A DNA stretch of 64,000 nucleotides from Sphingobium baderi (GTDB lineage Bacteria > Pseudomonadota > Alphaproteobacteria > Sphingomonadales > Sphingomonadaceae): the NCBI RefSeq assembly GCF_001456115.1, contig NZ_CP013264.1:3304501-3368500 (forward strand), in the 5' to 3' direction. The position numbers and the translations under genes are program-made. Under the pieces are notes generated by a model. That model saw nothing but the letters and a program-made list of their open reading frames with translations, was not told the origin of the DNA and made no database searches. This document shows, in pieces, positions 20,501 to 32,460 of this stretch; positions within the stretch are counted from its first letter, which is position 1; every line of letters starts with the position of its first letter.

Positions 20501-20725
20501 ATGAGCAAGCTGCATCTCGTGATGGGCGGTCGCGTCAAGAATCCCCAGACGCTTGAGTTCGAGGATCTGGGCGCCATCGACATCGTCGGCGTCTACCCCG
20601 ACTATGCCAGCGCCGAAAGCGCATGGCGCGGCGCGGCGCAACGCACCGTGGACGATGCGGAAATGCGCTATGTGATCGTGCACCTGCACCGTCTGCTGGA
20701 ACCGGAACTGCCCAAATCCACGTAG
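20501..20725 (+). CDS. DUF4170 domain-containing small protein
   Basis: 74 residues from the ATG preceded by GGAAGGGAAGG; an upstream in-frame ATG at 20471 lacks such an RBS. The sequence (HLVMGGRVKNPQTLEFEDLG, YPDYASAESAWRGAAQRTVD, YVIVHLHRLLEPE) matches the DUF4170 family, small soluble proteins of alphaproteobacteria with no known function. It lies 112 bases after the YqjD-like cluster on the same strand. Confidence 0.85.
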   Translation: MSKLHLVMGGRVKNPQTLEFEDLGAIDIVGVYPDYASAESAWRGAAQRTVDDAEMRYVIVHLHRLLEPELPKST

Positions 20726-21235
20726 GCGCTCGGGTAAAAGCATCAGGCCACCAAAGGCATAGTGGATAGTTAGGGACTGCCCGCCTGTGACGAGCGATTA
20801 TGCTAAAACCGTCGCTACCCACACTTTGCGGTTCAACTATCTACCGTTCGCGTTGCAGCGATGAAAATCAGCGGACCGACTACAAGCCTGAGAAATGCCG
20901 CTAGCGTCATTACAAAGGCTGCTCCCGGCTCCGCGCGAAATAGCTCCCTGTTGCGAACAGGGCGACAAATCGCCCCATCAAGGTAGCCACGCCACGGCTC
21001 TGCCGCGTAAACTTGTATGTCATATATGAAGAGGCAACAGAACTGCCACCAACCGACACGCATAAGAGGACTGCAATCCAAATCTGCGTGCTAGGACGCA
21101 TCACTATTTCGAGTGCTGGTTCCGATTTAAATCATATCTCACGACCTTTGGTCAGCTTTGGATATAGCGGGGCTCGGACGTAAATGGCGAAAATTGGCCG
21201 AAACTGCCGTCACAAAACCGCAGCTAACGCCTCGC
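20726..21235. other. Long intergenic stretch, possible decayed small membrane gene
   Basis: Less GC-rich than its surroundings. On the minus strand, 20910-21104 reads MMRPSTQIWIAVLLCVSVGG, a signal or membrane helix, and continues to a stop at 20910; a shift to the frame at 20833-20950 gives a second hydrophobic helix (LAAFLRLVVGPLIFIAATRT). This could be one frameshifted two-helix gene of about 95 codons. Two hairpins sharing GGG (20946-20962 and 20960-20975) fall inside it. No function can be assigned, and chance cannot be excluded. Confidence 0.3.
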
Positions 21236-21874
21236 TCAATTCACCAGCTGATGCCGCTTCCTGAAGCGCCACCGCAACAAAGGCCGCGTCAGCGCCAGCC
21301 CCACCAGAAAACCACCAATATGGGCTACCACCGCGATCTGGCCCAGATCGCCCATGCCGCCAGCCGTCGCGATACCGATCATCAACTGAATCGCGATCCA
21401 GCCCGCCGCCAGCCACAACACCCGCACCATATTGGCCGAAAACGGACCGATCCGCCGCACATTCTGCTGGCTGTAAAGCAGCGAATAAGTGGCGACGACC
21501 GCGGAAATCGCGCCGCTTGCACCCACCATCGGATTCGTGGTGCCGGGATCGACCGCCCATTGCACCAACGTGGCGCCATAAGCGCCCGCGACATAGAGGA
21601 TCAGTGTCCCCCAGCGGTCCAGCACATGCTCCACCTGCCGCCCGCAAAAGACCAGCATCAGCAGGTTGAAGCCGATATGCAGCCAGCCCGCATGGATCAA
21701 CGTGCAACTAAGCGGCGTCAGCCACGCAGGCACGGCCCATATGCCGTCGAGAAGATGGGAATCGCCGATCCGGGCAGGAATAAACCCGCCCATGATGGCG
21801 GCATTGTCTACCTGTCCCGTCAGATACAGCAGCAGGAACGCGGCGAAAGTGATCGCCGCGATCCCATTGGTCAT
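21236..21874 (-). CDS. Rhomboid family intramembrane serine protease
   Basis: 212 residues from the ATG at 21874; a GTG at 21895, just past the greA stop, is an alternative. Polytopic membrane protein with six hydrophobic segments. HAGWLHIGFNLLMLVF gives the rhomboid H-x-x-x-N element in helix 2, GASGAIS near 116 holds the catalytic serine of helix 4, and AHIGGFLVGLAL near 183 the catalytic histidine of helix 6. It follows greA directly on the minus strand. Substrates unknown. Confidence 0.9.
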   Translation of the reverse strand: MTNGIAAITFAAFLLLYLTGQVDNAAIMGGFIPARIGDSHLLDGIWAVPAWLTPLSCTLIHAGWLHIGFNLLMLVFCGRQVEHVLDRWGTLILYVAGAYGATLVQWAVDPGTTNPMVGASGAISAVVATYSLLYSQQNVRRIGPFSANMVRVLWLAAGWIAIQLMIGIATAGGMGDLGQIAVVAHIGGFLVGLALTRPLLRWRFRKRHQLVN

Positions 21875-21899
21875 GCGACCGATCGGCGGTTTCACGAGA

Positions 21900-22376
21900 T
21901 CAGAGGAACGCGATTTTGTCGACAAGGTAGAATTTGTCGCCCGACGGGACAGACACCTCCACTTCATCGCCAACCTCACGACCGATCAGCGCCCGGCCCA
22001 GCGGGCTATTATAACTTATCATGCCAATCCTGGCGTCTGCCTCGGCCTGGCCCACGATCTGATATTTGACGGGCTTGTCATCCTCGTCGAGCAGCGTAAC
22101 TGTCGCGCCGAAGATCACCCTGTCGCCAGACAGCGTTTTCGGGTCGATAACCTGCGCGCGGGAGAGTTTGTCCTCCAGATCGGCGATGGTGGCTTCGACT
22201 TGGCCCTGCCGTTCCTTCGCCGCATGATATTCGGCATTTTCCGACAGGTCGCCATGCGCGCGCGCGACTTCGATCGCCTCCACGATCAGCGGCCGCTCAG
22301 CCTTCAGTTCGCGAAGCTGCGCCGTGAGCTTGTCATAGCCCATCTGAAGCATCGGCATCTTCTCGACGGTCGCCAT
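21900..22376 (-). CDS. greA: Transcription elongation factor GreA
   Basis: 158 residues. The N-terminal coiled coil carries [15 protein letters not shown], whose acidic residues enter the RNA polymerase secondary channel and promote cleavage of backtracked RNA. The C-terminal FKBP-like domain ends with [20 protein letters not shown]. Lies 81 bases after carB on the same strand; a GC-rich inverted repeat in that gap (22408-22416 with 22423-22431, one mismatch) may attenuate read-through. The rhomboid gene follows closely. Confidence 0.96.
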   Translation of the reverse strand: MATVEKMPMLQMGYDKLTAQLRELKAERPLIVEAIEVARAHGDLSENAEYHAAKERQGQVEATIADLEDKLSRAQVIDPKTLSGDRVIFGATVTLLDEDDKPVKYQIVGQAEADARIGMISYNSPLGRALIGREVGDEVEVSVPSGDKFYLVDKIAFL

Positions 22377-22457
22377 TACTGCAAATCCTTCGTCAAAACT
22401 TCCCTTTGGCGGCCCCGCCCATGGGGTCGCCCGCAGCGTGTTCCTTCATGCAGGGGG

Positions 22458-25400
22458 TCAGGCTTGCGGCCTTGGATAATAGGACTGGAGCGAGCGCACT
22501 TCAAGGGCATGGCCGCGCAACGCCTCGATTGCGTCCGCCGCCGCCAGGCTGGCAGCCGCCGTGGTGAAGCTCGCGACCTTCTGCCGCAGCGCGCTGGTAC
22601 GGATCGCCTTGCTATCTTTTAGCGACTGCCACCCCTCGGTCGTGTTGAAAATCAGGTCCACGCCGCCATCGGTGATCCGGTCGACGATGTGCGGGCGGCC
22701 CTGCGCCACCTTGTTCACCGTTTCGATCGGGATGCCGTTATCTTCCAGAAAGCGTGCCGTACCGCCCGTAGCGATGATCTTGAAGCCCATGTCGACCAGC
22801 TTGCGCGCCGCCGGCAGGATCACCGGCTTGTCGCTGTCCTTGAGCGAAATGAACACCGTTCCCTGCGTCGGGAGCACCATGCCGGCGCCAAGCTGCGATT
22901 TGGCGAAAGCTGTGGCAAAATTACTATCGATTCCCATAACTTCACCCGTGCTCTTCATTTCAGGTGAGAGCACCGGATCGACGCCGGGGAAGCGCGCGAA
23001 GGGGAACACCGCTTCCTTGACCGCGACATGATCGATAGCGTTGCGGTCGATCTTCGGCAGGTCCTTAAGCTTCTCCCCCGCCATCACGCGGCTGGCGATC
23101 TTGGCGATGGGCGTGCCGATGGCCTTGGCGACGAAGGGCACCGTGCGGCTGGCGCGCGGATTGACTTCGATCAGATAGACGGTGCCGTCCTTGACCGCAT
23201 ACTGGATGTTCATGAGGCCGCGGACATGCAGCGCATGGGCCAGCACCTCGGTCTGCCGCTCTATCTCCGCAATGACGTCGTCGGGCAGGCTGTAAGGCGG
23301 CAGCGAACAAGCGCTGTCGCCTGAATGGACGCCCGCCTCCTCGATATGCTGAAGCACGCCCGCGACCACCACATCGTCGCCATCGCACAGCGCATCCACG
23401 TCCACCTCGGTCGCATCGCGCAGATACTGGTCGATCAGCACCGGCGAGTCGCCGGACACCTGAACGGCGGTCGTGATATATTCCTCAAGCTGCGCCTGAC
23501 CGTCGACGATCTCCATCGCGCGGCCGCCCAGAACATAGGACGGACGCATCAGCACCGGATAGCCGATCCGGTTGGCGACGGCGATCGCCTCTTCCCGCGA
23601 ACGAGCGATGCCGTTAGCTGGCTGCTTCAGTTTCAGCTTGTCGATCAACGCCGCGAACCGCTCGCGATCCTCGGCAAGGTCGATGGCGTCGGGCGACGTG
23701 CCCAGGATCGGAATCCCTGCATCCTCCAGTGCCTGCGCCAGCTTGAGCGGAGTCTGGCCGCCAAATTGCACGATGACGCCCTTCAGCGTTCCGTTCGACA
23801 TTTCGACGTTCAGGATTTCCAGAACGTCCTCAGCCGTCAGCGGTTCGAAATAGAGGCGGTCCGACGTATCGTAATCGGTCGAAACCGTCTCCGGGTTACA
23901 GTTTATCATGATCGTTTCATAACCCGCTTCGCTGAGCGCGAAGCAGGCGTGGACGCAGCAATAGTCGAACTCGATCCCCTGCCCGATCCGGTTCGGCCCG
24001 CCGCCCAAGATCACGACCTTATTGCGGTCGGTGGGCTGCGCCTCATTCTCCGCCTCGCCAAAGATCGGCGCTTCATAGGTCGAATACATATAAGGCGTCT
24101 TCGCCTCGAACTCGGCGGCGCAGGTGTCGATGCGCTTGAATACCGGACGCACCCCCAGTTTGTGACGCAGGCCGCGCACTTCATTCTCCGTCACGCCGCC
24201 GGTCATGGCGACGACCGCGTCATGGATCAGGCCGCCGCCCCGTGCGATGCCCCGCTCCATGCCACGCAGATTGGCGGATTTGAGAGCCAGCCCTGCCAGC
24301 CGCTTGTCGGAAAAACCCATGGATTTGAGGCGGCGCATCCCATCCGCATCTTGCGGCAAGCCGTTCGCCAACACGTCCGCTTCGGCCTCGACAATCTCCT
24401 TGATCCGTTCGAGGAACCAGGGATCATATTTGGCGACGGCGTGGATTTCCTCGACGCTCAGCCCTTCGCGCAGCGCCTGCGCGGCGACCAGCAAGCGGTC
24501 GGGCGTCGGCTGGGCAAGTGCGGCGATGATGTCGTCTCTGGACGCGCCTTCCAGATGATGGACATTGTCGAAGCCAGATAGGCCCGTTTCCAGCCCGCGC
24601 AGAGCCTTCTGCATGGATTCATGGATGTTGCGGCCAATGGCCATCACCTCGCCCACCGACTTCATCGCGGTGCCGAGCAACGGCTCAGACCCCTTGAATT
24701 TCTCGAAGGCGAAGCGCGGGATCTTGGTCACGACATAGTCGATGGTCGGTTCGAAGCTCGCGGGCGTCGCGCCGGTGATGTCGTTCTCGATCTCGTCCAG
24801 CGTATAGCCGACTGCCAGCTTCGCCGCGACTTTCGCAATTGGGAAGCCGGTGGCCTTCGAAGCCAGCGCGGAAGAACGGGAAACGCGCGGGTTCATCTCG
24901 ATGACGACCAGGCGGCCATCCTTCGGATTGACTGCGAACTGTACGTTGGAACCACCTGTTTCCACGCCGATTTCACGCAGGACCGCGATACTCGCGTTCC
25001 GCATGATCTGATATTCCTTGTCCGTCAGCGTCAAAGCGGGCGCGACGGTGATGGAGTCGCCGGTATGGACGCCCATCGGGTCGATATTCTCGATGGAACA
25101 GATGATGATGGCGTTGTCGGCGCGATCGCGCACCACCTCCATCTCATATTCCTTCCAGCCGAGCAGCGATTCCTCGATCAGCACCTCGGTCGTGGGCGAA
25201 GCGTCGAGGCCGCCCCGCACGATGCTCATGAACTCATCGCGATTATAGGCGATGCCGCCGCCCGTGCCGCCCATGGTGAAACTGGGACGGATGATCGACG
25301 GCAGGCCGGTGAACTCCAGCGCCTCCATCGCCTCTTCCATCGTGTGGGCGATGCGCGAGCGGGCGCTTTCCAGGCCGATCTTGTCCATGGCGTCGCGGAA

Positions 25401-25793
25401 CTTGATCCGGTCTTCCGCCTTGTCGATCGCCTCGGCGTCCGCGCCGATCATCTGGACGCCATATTTCTCCAGCGTGCCGTCATTGAACAGCGCCAGCGCC
25501 GTGTTGAGCGCCGTCTGCCCGCCCATGGTCGGCAGCACCGCGTCCGGCCGCTCCTTCTCGATGATCTTCGCCACGATTTCTGGCGTGATCGGCTCGACAT
25601 AGGTGGCGTCGGCGAATTCCGGGTCGGTCATGATCGTGGCCGGGTTGGAGTTCACCAATATGATGCGATAGCCCTCTTCCTTGAGCGCCTTCACCGCCTG
25701 CGTGCCCGAATAGTCGAACTCGCACGCCTGGCCGATGATGATCGGCCCCGCGCCGATGATGAGGATGGAGGAAATGTCGGTGCGTTTGGGCAT
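22458..25793 (-). CDS. carB: Carbamoyl phosphate synthase large subunit
   Basis: Makes carbamoyl phosphate from bicarbonate, ammonia and two ATP for pyrimidine and arginine synthesis. 1111 residues. Two homologous ATP-grasp halves are visible: [20 protein letters not shown] opens the first, [20 protein letters not shown] near 592 the second, with Gly-rich loops [14 protein letters not shown] and [14 protein letters not shown]. The last about 130 residues are the MGS-like allosteric domain ([16 protein letters not shown]), where UMP or ornithine regulate. Separated from carA by an RraB-like gene. Confidence 0.98.
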   Translation of the reverse strand: MPKRTDISSILIIGAGPIIIGQACEFDYSGTQAVKALKEEGYRIILVNSNPATIMTDPEFADATYVEPITPEIVAKIIEKERPDAVLPTMGGQTALNTALALFNDGTLEKYGVQMIGADAEAIDKAEDRIKFRDAMDKIGLESARSRIAHTMEEAMEALEFTGLPSIIRPSFTMGGTGGGIAYNRDEFMSIVRGGLDASPTTEVLIEESLLGWKEYEMEVVRDRADNAIIICSIENIDPMGVHTGDSITVAPALTLTDKEYQIMRNASIAVLREIGVETGGSNVQFAVNPKDGRLVVIEMNPRVSRSSALASKATGFPIAKVAAKLAVGYTLDEIENDITGATPASFEPTIDYVVTKIPRFAFEKFKGSEPLLGTAMKSVGEVMAIGRNIHESMQKALRGLETGLSGFDNVHHLEGASRDDIIAALAQPTPDRLLVAAQALREGLSVEEIHAVAKYDPWFLERIKEIVEAEADVLANGLPQDADGMRRLKSMGFSDKRLAGLALKSANLRGMERGIARGGGLIHDAVVAMTGGVTENEVRGLRHKLGVRPVFKRIDTCAAEFEAKTPYMYSTYEAPIFGEAENEAQPTDRNKVVILGGGPNRIGQGIEFDYCCVHACFALSEAGYETIMINCNPETVSTDYDTSDRLYFEPLTAEDVLEILNVEMSNGTLKGVIVQFGGQTPLKLAQALEDAGIPILGTSPDAIDLAEDRERFAALIDKLKLKQPANGIARSREEAIAVANRIGYPVLMRPSYVLGGRAMEIVDGQAQLEEYITTAVQVSGDSPVLIDQYLRDATEVDVDALCDGDDVVVAGVLQHIEEAGVHSGDSACSLPPYSLPDDVIAEIERQTEVLAHALHVRGLMNIQYAVKDGTVYLIEVNPRASRTVPFVAKAIGTPIAKIASRVMAGEKLKDLPKIDRNAIDHVAVKEAVFPFARFPGVDPVLSPEMKSTGEVMGIDSNFATAFAKSQLGAGMVLPTQGTVFISLKDSDKPVILPAARKLVDMGFKIIATGGTARFLEDNGIPIETVNKVAQGRPHIVDRITDGGVDLIFNTTEGWQSLKDSKAIRTSALRQKVASFTTAAASLAAADAIEALRGHALEVRSLQSYYPRPQA

Positions 25794-25851
25794 TATTCGG
25801 CCTCTGATTTATAAGGATCGGCGCCTTCGAAGGCTGTTCGTAAAGCGATGG

Positions 25852-26220
25852 TCAATGCACTGCCCCTGTCCGGGCTTCGCAACCCCAGCCGTCATATTCG
25901 ACCCCGCAAAGGATTTCGATCTGGAGACACTTTTTCGTCAGCGCACGGATGGACGCTTCGTCGACCGCCTGCTCGGTTTCGAGAAACAGGTAGAGATCGC
26001 CTTCCTCATCCTCTTCGCGGTCGAGTTCGACAAAGCCGAACTGGCTGGCGATGGTCAGCACCCGTTCGAAATCCTTCTCGCTCCCACGGAAGCTGACATC
26101 GACGGGGCGTGGAATGCTCGGCTTGTCGCCATTCTCGGCCAGATTGGCGAGAACAGCCTTGTCCGCCTCCCACTCCGCTTCGAGCCGGGCGGGATCAACC
26201 TGGGGCAGGTTGAGGCTCAC
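25852..26220 (-). CDS. RraB-like (RNase E inhibitor) domain protein
   Basis: 122 acidic residues. VDVSFRGSEKDFERVLTIAS, LYLFLETEQAVDEASIRALT and the late GVEYDGWGCEA fit the RraB/DUF695-type alpha-beta fold; in gammaproteobacteria RraB binds and inhibits RNase E. Its ATG overlaps the carA stop by four bases and it ends 58 bases before carB, so it is translated with the carbamoyl phosphate synthase subunits. Whether it touches RNase E or serves the car operon is unknown. Confidence 0.8.
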   Translation of the reverse strand: MSLNLPQVDPARLEAEWEADKAVLANLAENGDKPSIPRPVDVSFRGSEKDFERVLTIASQFGFVELDREEDEEGDLYLFLETEQAVDEASIRALTKKCLQIEILCGVEYDGWGCEARTGAVH

Positions 26221-27377
26221 TTAAGCCCCTCCACGAACCGCTGGAACAGGTAGAAGCTGTCCTGCGGCCCCGGTGAGGCCTCGGGGTGGTACTGAACCGA
26301 AAAGGCTTTCCTGTCTGTCAGTTCGATGCCGCAGTTGCTACCGTCAAAGAGCGACACATGGGTCGGCTTCACATTAGCGGGCAGCGTATCGGCATCGACC
26401 GCGAAGCCGTGGTTCATGCTGGTGATCTCGACCAGTCCGTCCTCCAGCCGCTTGACCGGATGGTTCGCGCCGCGGTGGCCCTGATGCATCTTGACCGTCT
26501 TCGCGCCGACTGCGAGGCCAAGCAACTGGTGCCCCAGACAGATGCCGAAGATCGGCACCTCCGCCTCCAGCGCCTGCTTGATCACCGACACCGCATAGCC
26601 GCCGGTCGCGGCCGGATCGCCCGGACCGTTGGAGAGGAACAGGCCGTCAGGCTTCTGTTCCATCACCTGTTCAAAGGTCGCGGTGGCGGGGAGCACAGTG
26701 ACGCGTGCGCCAGCCTTCACCAGATTGCGGAAGATATTGTTCTTCGCGCCATAGTCGATCGCGACGACATGGGGCCGCTCATCTCCCGCCTCACCCACGC
26801 CATAGCCGAAGCCCAGACGCCATACCCCGTCCTTCCACGGACGCTCCGTCCCCGTGACTTCGATGGCGAGGTCCATGCCCTCCAGTCCCGGCCAACCTGC
26901 CGCCTTCTCCGCCAGCGCGGCGATGTCGAACTTTCCTTCTGGATCATGGGCGATCACGACATTGGGCGCGCCCTTTAGCCTTATCATCCGCGTCAGCGCG
27001 CGGGTATCGACGCCCGCAAGGCCGATCCGGCCCTTTTCCTGCATCCACTGGTCGAAGGGTTCGACATTGCGGAAATTGCTGGGCTCCGTCACATCCTGCC
27101 GCACGATGCAGCCCAGTGCATGGGGGCTGTCCGCCTCCACATCGTCCGGGTTGGTGCCAACATTGCCGATATGAGGAAAGGTGAAATTGATGATCTGCCC
27201 GGCATAGCTGGGATCAGTCATGATCTCCTGATAGCCGGTGATGGAGGTGTTGAAGCAAAGCTCCCCCACCGCTTCGCCGACCGCACCGAAACCGCGTCCG
27301 AACACGGCCGAGCCATCGGCGAAAACCAATACCCCTGTGGCTCCTTTGGGCACGGTCAGGGATTTGGCGTCGGCCAT
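26217..27377 (-). CDS. carA: Carbamoyl phosphate synthase small (glutaminase) subunit
   Basis: 386 residues. N-terminal CarA domain (GAVGEAVGELCFNTSITGYQ) followed by a class I glutamine amidotransferase domain with the nucleophile in FGICLGHQLLGLAVG (Cys near 279) and the His/Glu pair in VQYHPEASPGPQDS near the end. It hydrolyses glutamine and channels ammonia to CarB. First gene of the carA-rraB-carB-greA run. Its 5-prime leader holds a short hairpin (AACCCG at 27410-27415 with CGGGTT at 27423-27428) of unknown meaning. Confidence 0.97.
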   Translation of the reverse strand: MADAKSLTVPKGATGVLVFADGSAVFGRGFGAVGEAVGELCFNTSITGYQEIMTDPSYAGQIINFTFPHIGNVGTNPDDVEADSPHALGCIVRQDVTEPSNFRNVEPFDQWMQEKGRIGLAGVDTRALTRMIRLKGAPNVVIAHDPEGKFDIAALAEKAAGWPGLEGMDLAIEVTGTERPWKDGVWRLGFGYGVGEAGDERPHVVAIDYGAKNNIFRNLVKAGARVTVLPATATFEQVMEQKPDGLFLSNGPGDPAATGGYAVSVIKQALEAEVPIFGICLGHQLLGLAVGAKTVKMHQGHRGANHPVKRLEDGLVEITSMNHGFAVDADTLPANVKPTHVSLFDGSNCGIELTDRKAFSVQYHPEASPGPQDSFYLFQRFVEGLK

Positions 27378-27533
27378 GGCTTGCTAAGTCCTTCTTATGC
27401 TTTTGCGGGAACCCGTCTTCAGCGGGTTAAACGGCCCGCCACCTATGCCCAGCAGGGCGCGCGGTCAACTCCTGTTAAAAATCTCTTTTCGCATTATATC
27501 TGTCTCTTTCCGGATAACAGGATTCTTATCGCC

Positions 27534-27986
27534 ATGATTCGCGAGCAGCTAAAGAGCGCCCAGATCGAAGCCATGAAGGGCGGCGACAAGGAAAGGCTGG
27601 CCGCCGTGCGGCTGATCCTTGCGAAGCTCAAGGACCGCGACATCGAACTGCGGACCGCCAGCAATGTTCCCGACGACGATACGGTCGTGGTCGACGTGCT
27701 GCAGAAGATGGCCAAGCAGCGCCGCGAATCGATCGAGATGTTCAAGAGCGGAGGCCGCGACGAACTGGCCGCCAAGGAACAGGGCGAACTGGCCGTGATC
27801 GACAGCTTCCTCCCCGCGCAACTGAGCGAGGATGAAACGAAGGCCGCGATCGAGGCGATCAAGACCGAAGTGGGCGCGGCGAGCGTCAAGGATATGGGCC
27901 GCGTCATGGCTGTCCTCAAGGAACGCCACGGCTCCGTCATCGACATGAGCAAGGCCAGCGGACTGGTAAAGGCCGCCTTGGGGTAA
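27534..27986 (+). CDS. GatB/YqeY domain-containing protein
   Basis: 150 residues from the ATG at 27534. MIREQLKSAQIEAMKGGDKE, AVRLILAKLKDRDIE and SFLPAQLSEDETKAAIEAIK match stand-alone YqeY proteins, helical and related to the tRNA-binding tail of the GatB amidotransferase subunit. The typical GxVMK-like end is present as DMGRVMAVLKERHG. Function in this group is unproved. Divergent from carA and upstream of the GIY-YIG, dnaG and rpoD genes, the usual alphaproteobacterial neighbourhood. Confidence 0.9.
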   Translation: MIREQLKSAQIEAMKGGDKERLAAVRLILAKLKDRDIELRTASNVPDDDTVVVDVLQKMAKQRRESIEMFKSGGRDELAAKEQGELAVIDSFLPAQLSEDETKAAIEAIKTEVGAASVKDMGRVMAVLKERHGSVIDMSKASGLVKAALG

Positions 27987-27994
27987 GCTCAGCC

Positions 27995-28059
27995 TCCGTT
28001 CGTTTCGAGCGAGTCGAAAAACCGCTGCGATCTCCTATCCCAACTTCGCTCGACACGGA
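27995..28059. repeat. Palindromic intergenic repeat, left of the GIY-YIG gene
   Basis: TCCGTTCGTTTCGAGCGAGT (27995-28014) is roughly mirrored by AACTTCGCTCGACACGGA (28042-28059). The same core CCGTTCGTTTCGAGCGA recurs in opposite orientation at 28397-28424 and, diverged, at 34207-34322. A short palindromic repeat family is the simplest reading. Confidence 0.65.
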
Positions 28060-28083
28060 CAGGCGTTGGGGCATAATCGACCG

Positions 28084-28440
28084 ATGGTTTTCTGGACCTA
28101 CATGCTGAAATATTTGGATGGCCGTTATTATACCGGCCATACCGACGCCCTTGAACATCGCATCGGGCAGCATCAATGCGGTCAGGGCAGTGCGCTCACG
28201 CGCCCCCCCCTGCCCGTGCAACTCGTCTGGAGCGAAAACTTCTCCGCCCGGATCGAAGCATTGGAGGCCGGACGAATCATCGAAGGCTGGTCGCGCGCCA
28301 AGAAAGAGGCGTTGATCGCGGGCAACTGGTCCCTGGTTTCGTTTTTTGCCAAACTACCGCGCGAGCGTTTAGCTTCGCAGAACTCGCATTCGACTCGTTT
28401 CTCGACTTCGCTCGAAACGAACGGCGATATGCCAGCATGA
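28084..28440 (+). CDS. GIY-YIG family endonuclease-like protein
   Basis: 118 residues from the ATG at 28084. The GIY-YIG domain fills residues 1-90: FWTYMLKYLDGRYYTGHTDA replaces the two signature strands, HRIGQHQCG holds the catalytic-type Arg, and EAGRIIEGWSRAKKEALIAG the metal-binding Glu helix. It resembles the stand-alone UvrC/Slx1-like nucleases. The last about 18 residues (SHSTRFSTSLETNGDMPA) are encoded by a dispersed repeat, and an inverted copy lies just upstream. The stop overlaps the dnaG ATG by four bases. Confidence 0.85.
   Translation: MVFWTYMLKYLDGRYYTGHTDALEHRIGQHQCGQGSALTRPPLPVQLVWSENFSARIEALEAGRIIEGWSRAKKEALIAGNWSLVSFFAKLPRERLASQNSHSTRFSTSLETNGDMPA
28397..28424. repeat. 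Inverted copy of the palindromic repeat inside the GIY-YIG 3-prime end
   Basis: GTTTCTCGACTTCGCTCGAA (28397-28416) plus ACGAACGG is the reverse complement, with two small differences, of 27996-28021. It codes the C-terminus of the GIY-YIG protein, so the nuclease gene is bracketed by inverted copies about 380 bases apart. Confidence 0.7.
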
Positions 28441-30344
28441 GCCTCACCCCCGCCTTCCTTGACGAACTGCGCGCACGCACATCGCTGTCGGCACTGATCG
28501 GCCGCACGGTGAAGATCCAGAAGGCAGGTCGCGAATATAAGGCCTGCTGTCCCTTCCATAATGAAAAGACGCCCAGCTTCACGATCAACGATGAAAAGGG
28601 CTTCTATCACTGCTTCGGTTGCGGCGCGCATGGCGATGCGATCCGCTGGATGACGGACCAGCGCGGCCTGCCCTTTATGGAGGCGGTGAAGGAACTCGCC
28701 CAAACCGCTGGCATGGAAGTTCCTGCACCTGATCCCCGCGCCGCCCAGCGCGCCGAACAGGCAAAGGGGCTGCACGACGTCATGGCGGCGGCACAGAGCT
28801 TTTTCGAGGATCAATTGGGCGGCATCGACGGCGCAGAAGCCCGCGCCTATCTCCAGCGCCGCGGCATATCGGACGCCACGCGCCGCACTTTCGGTTTCGG
28901 CTATTCCCCGGACTCGCGCGGCAAGCTCAAAGTGGCCTTGCGCGATTTCGGCGATCCGATGCTGATTGAGGCAGGGCTGCTGATCGACCCTGACGGCGCC
29001 GAGCCGGAAGACAGCCAAGCCAGGAAACGCGACAGCTATGACCGTTTCCGCGGCCGCCTGATGCTCCCTATTCGTGACATTCGCGGCCGGGTGATTGCTT
29101 TTGGAGGCCGCATCATCGGCCAGGGCGAGCCCAAATATCTGAACTCCCCGGACACCCCCCTCTTCGACAAGGGCCGCACACTCTACAATATCGACCGCGC
29201 CTCCCCCGCCAGTCGCCAGTCGGGCCGCATCATCGTGGTAGAAGGCTATATGGATGTGATCGCGCTGGCGCAGGCCGGTTTCGCCGAAGCCGTCGCTCCG
29301 CTCGGCACCGCGCTGACCGAACATCAGATCGAGCGGCTATGGAAAATGGCGGACGTCCCCATCCTCTGCTTCGACGGCGATTCGGCAGGACAGAAGGCTG
29401 TGATCCGCGCCGCGACTCGGGCCCTGCCCCTGCTCCGCCCGGGCATGAGTCTAGCTTTCGCGACTCTTCCGGGCGGCCAGGACCCCGACGACCTCATCCG
29501 TGCCCAGGGCACCACCGCCATGGAAAGCGTGCTGGCAAGCGCCGAACCCTTGGTCGAACGCCTCTGGAAGCATGAGCAGGGCGTCGCGCCACTCGATACG
29601 CCCGAACAGCGGGCCGCGCTCAAACAGCGCCTGTCGGCCATTACGGACGCCATCGCGCATTCCGACGTGCGCGCTCATTATGTGCAGGCATTCCGCGAGC
29701 GTTACGACGCCCTGTTCTTCGCCCGCCGCCAGAGCGGCTTCACCCCCGGCCCCCGCCACAATCCGCGCGGCGCGAGCGGCGGCTGGCAACGCGACCGGCG
29801 CGGCAACTGGAAGCCGCCGCTTCCGCCCGCCGGGACCGAAGCCCGCGCCATCGGCGAAAGCGGCATGGAACAGCGTCTTTTGCGCGCGATTCTTGCCAGC
29901 CTGCTGCGTCATCCCGAACAGATCGCGCTCCACCGCGAAACACTTTCGGGACTACAGATCGCCGACTCCGCGCTCGCCCAATTGCTTGACGCGATGATTG
30001 CCGCATCATTCCGCAAAGAAACAGTTGAAAGACAGGGCCTCCTTACCATATTGGGGCAAGGTGAAGTGTATAATATGGCGAAGGGGATGCTCCGGGCCGA
30101 CACGTTCACATTCACCCCCCACAGGATCACAGCCGACCCTGATCGCGTGGCGCGCGATCTGGATGAAGCTGTTCGGGTGATGGCGCAGGGACCGGAGTTG
30201 GAGGCAGCACTGGCGCAAGCCACGCGGCGATTTGAGAGCGAGGTCAGCGAAGAAAATTTCGCTGAGCAGCAGCGCATGAGGGCGCTGAAGGCGGATCACG
30301 ATCGACGCTTGGCGGAACTGGCGCAGTCTGAAGACATTATCTGA
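28437..30344 (+). CDS. dnaG: DNA primase
   Basis: Synthesises RNA primers for replication. 635 residues from the ATG at 28437, which overlaps the upstream stop. The CHC2 zinc finger lies at about 36-65 (ACCPFHNEKTPSF and YHCFGCGAHGD). The catalytic core follows with the Toprim motif IIVVEGYMDVIALAQAGF near 263 and CFDGDSAGQKA near 309. The last about 170 residues, after an Arg/Gly-rich linker, are the helicase-binding domain. dnaG-rpoD is a conserved macromolecular-synthesis pair. Confidence 0.97.
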   Translation: MSLTPAFLDELRARTSLSALIGRTVKIQKAGREYKACCPFHNEKTPSFTINDEKGFYHCFGCGAHGDAIRWMTDQRGLPFMEAVKELAQTAGMEVPAPDPRAAQRAEQAKGLHDVMAAAQSFFEDQLGGIDGAEARAYLQRRGISDATRRTFGFGYSPDSRGKLKVALRDFGDPMLIEAGLLIDPDGAEPEDSQARKRDSYDRFRGRLMLPIRDIRGRVIAFGGRIIGQGEPKYLNSPDTPLFDKGRTLYNIDRASPASRQSGRIIVVEGYMDVIALAQAGFAEAVAPLGTALTEHQIERLWKMADVPILCFDGDSAGQKAVIRAATRALPLLRPGMSLAFATLPGGQDPDDLIRAQGTTAMESVLASAEPLVERLWKHEQGVAPLDTPEQRAALKQRLSAITDAIAHSDVRAHYVQAFRERYDALFFARRQSGFTPGPRHNPRGASGGWQRDRRGNWKPPLPPAGTEARAIGESGMEQRLLRAILASLLRHPEQIALHRETLSGLQIADSALAQLLDAMIAASFRKETVERQGLLTILGQGEVYNMAKGMLRADTFTFTPHRITADPDRVARDLDEAVRVMAQGPELEAALAQATRRFESEVSEENFAEQQRMRALKADHDRRLAELAQSEDII

Positions 30345-30389
30345 TTGAATAATCGCTCTTTTCGGAGCGGTGAAGTTTAAGGCGAATAA

Positions 30390-32435
<2,046 letters not shown>

Positions 32436-32460
32436 GACGGTTTCTGCGACGAAATAAGGG

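Noticed and set aside
20946..20975. Two hairpins sharing GGG, resembling a riboswitch-like switch
   Set aside because: Very short stems in a gene-free region with no downstream gene in the right place.
23325..24581. 418-codon plus-strand frame inside carB
   Set aside because: Antisense to an unmistakable carB on the other strand; high-GC DNA leaves long open frames on the opposite strand.
28182..29324. 380-codon minus-strand frame over dnaG
   Set aside because: Antisense shadow of dnaG and the GIY-YIG gene.
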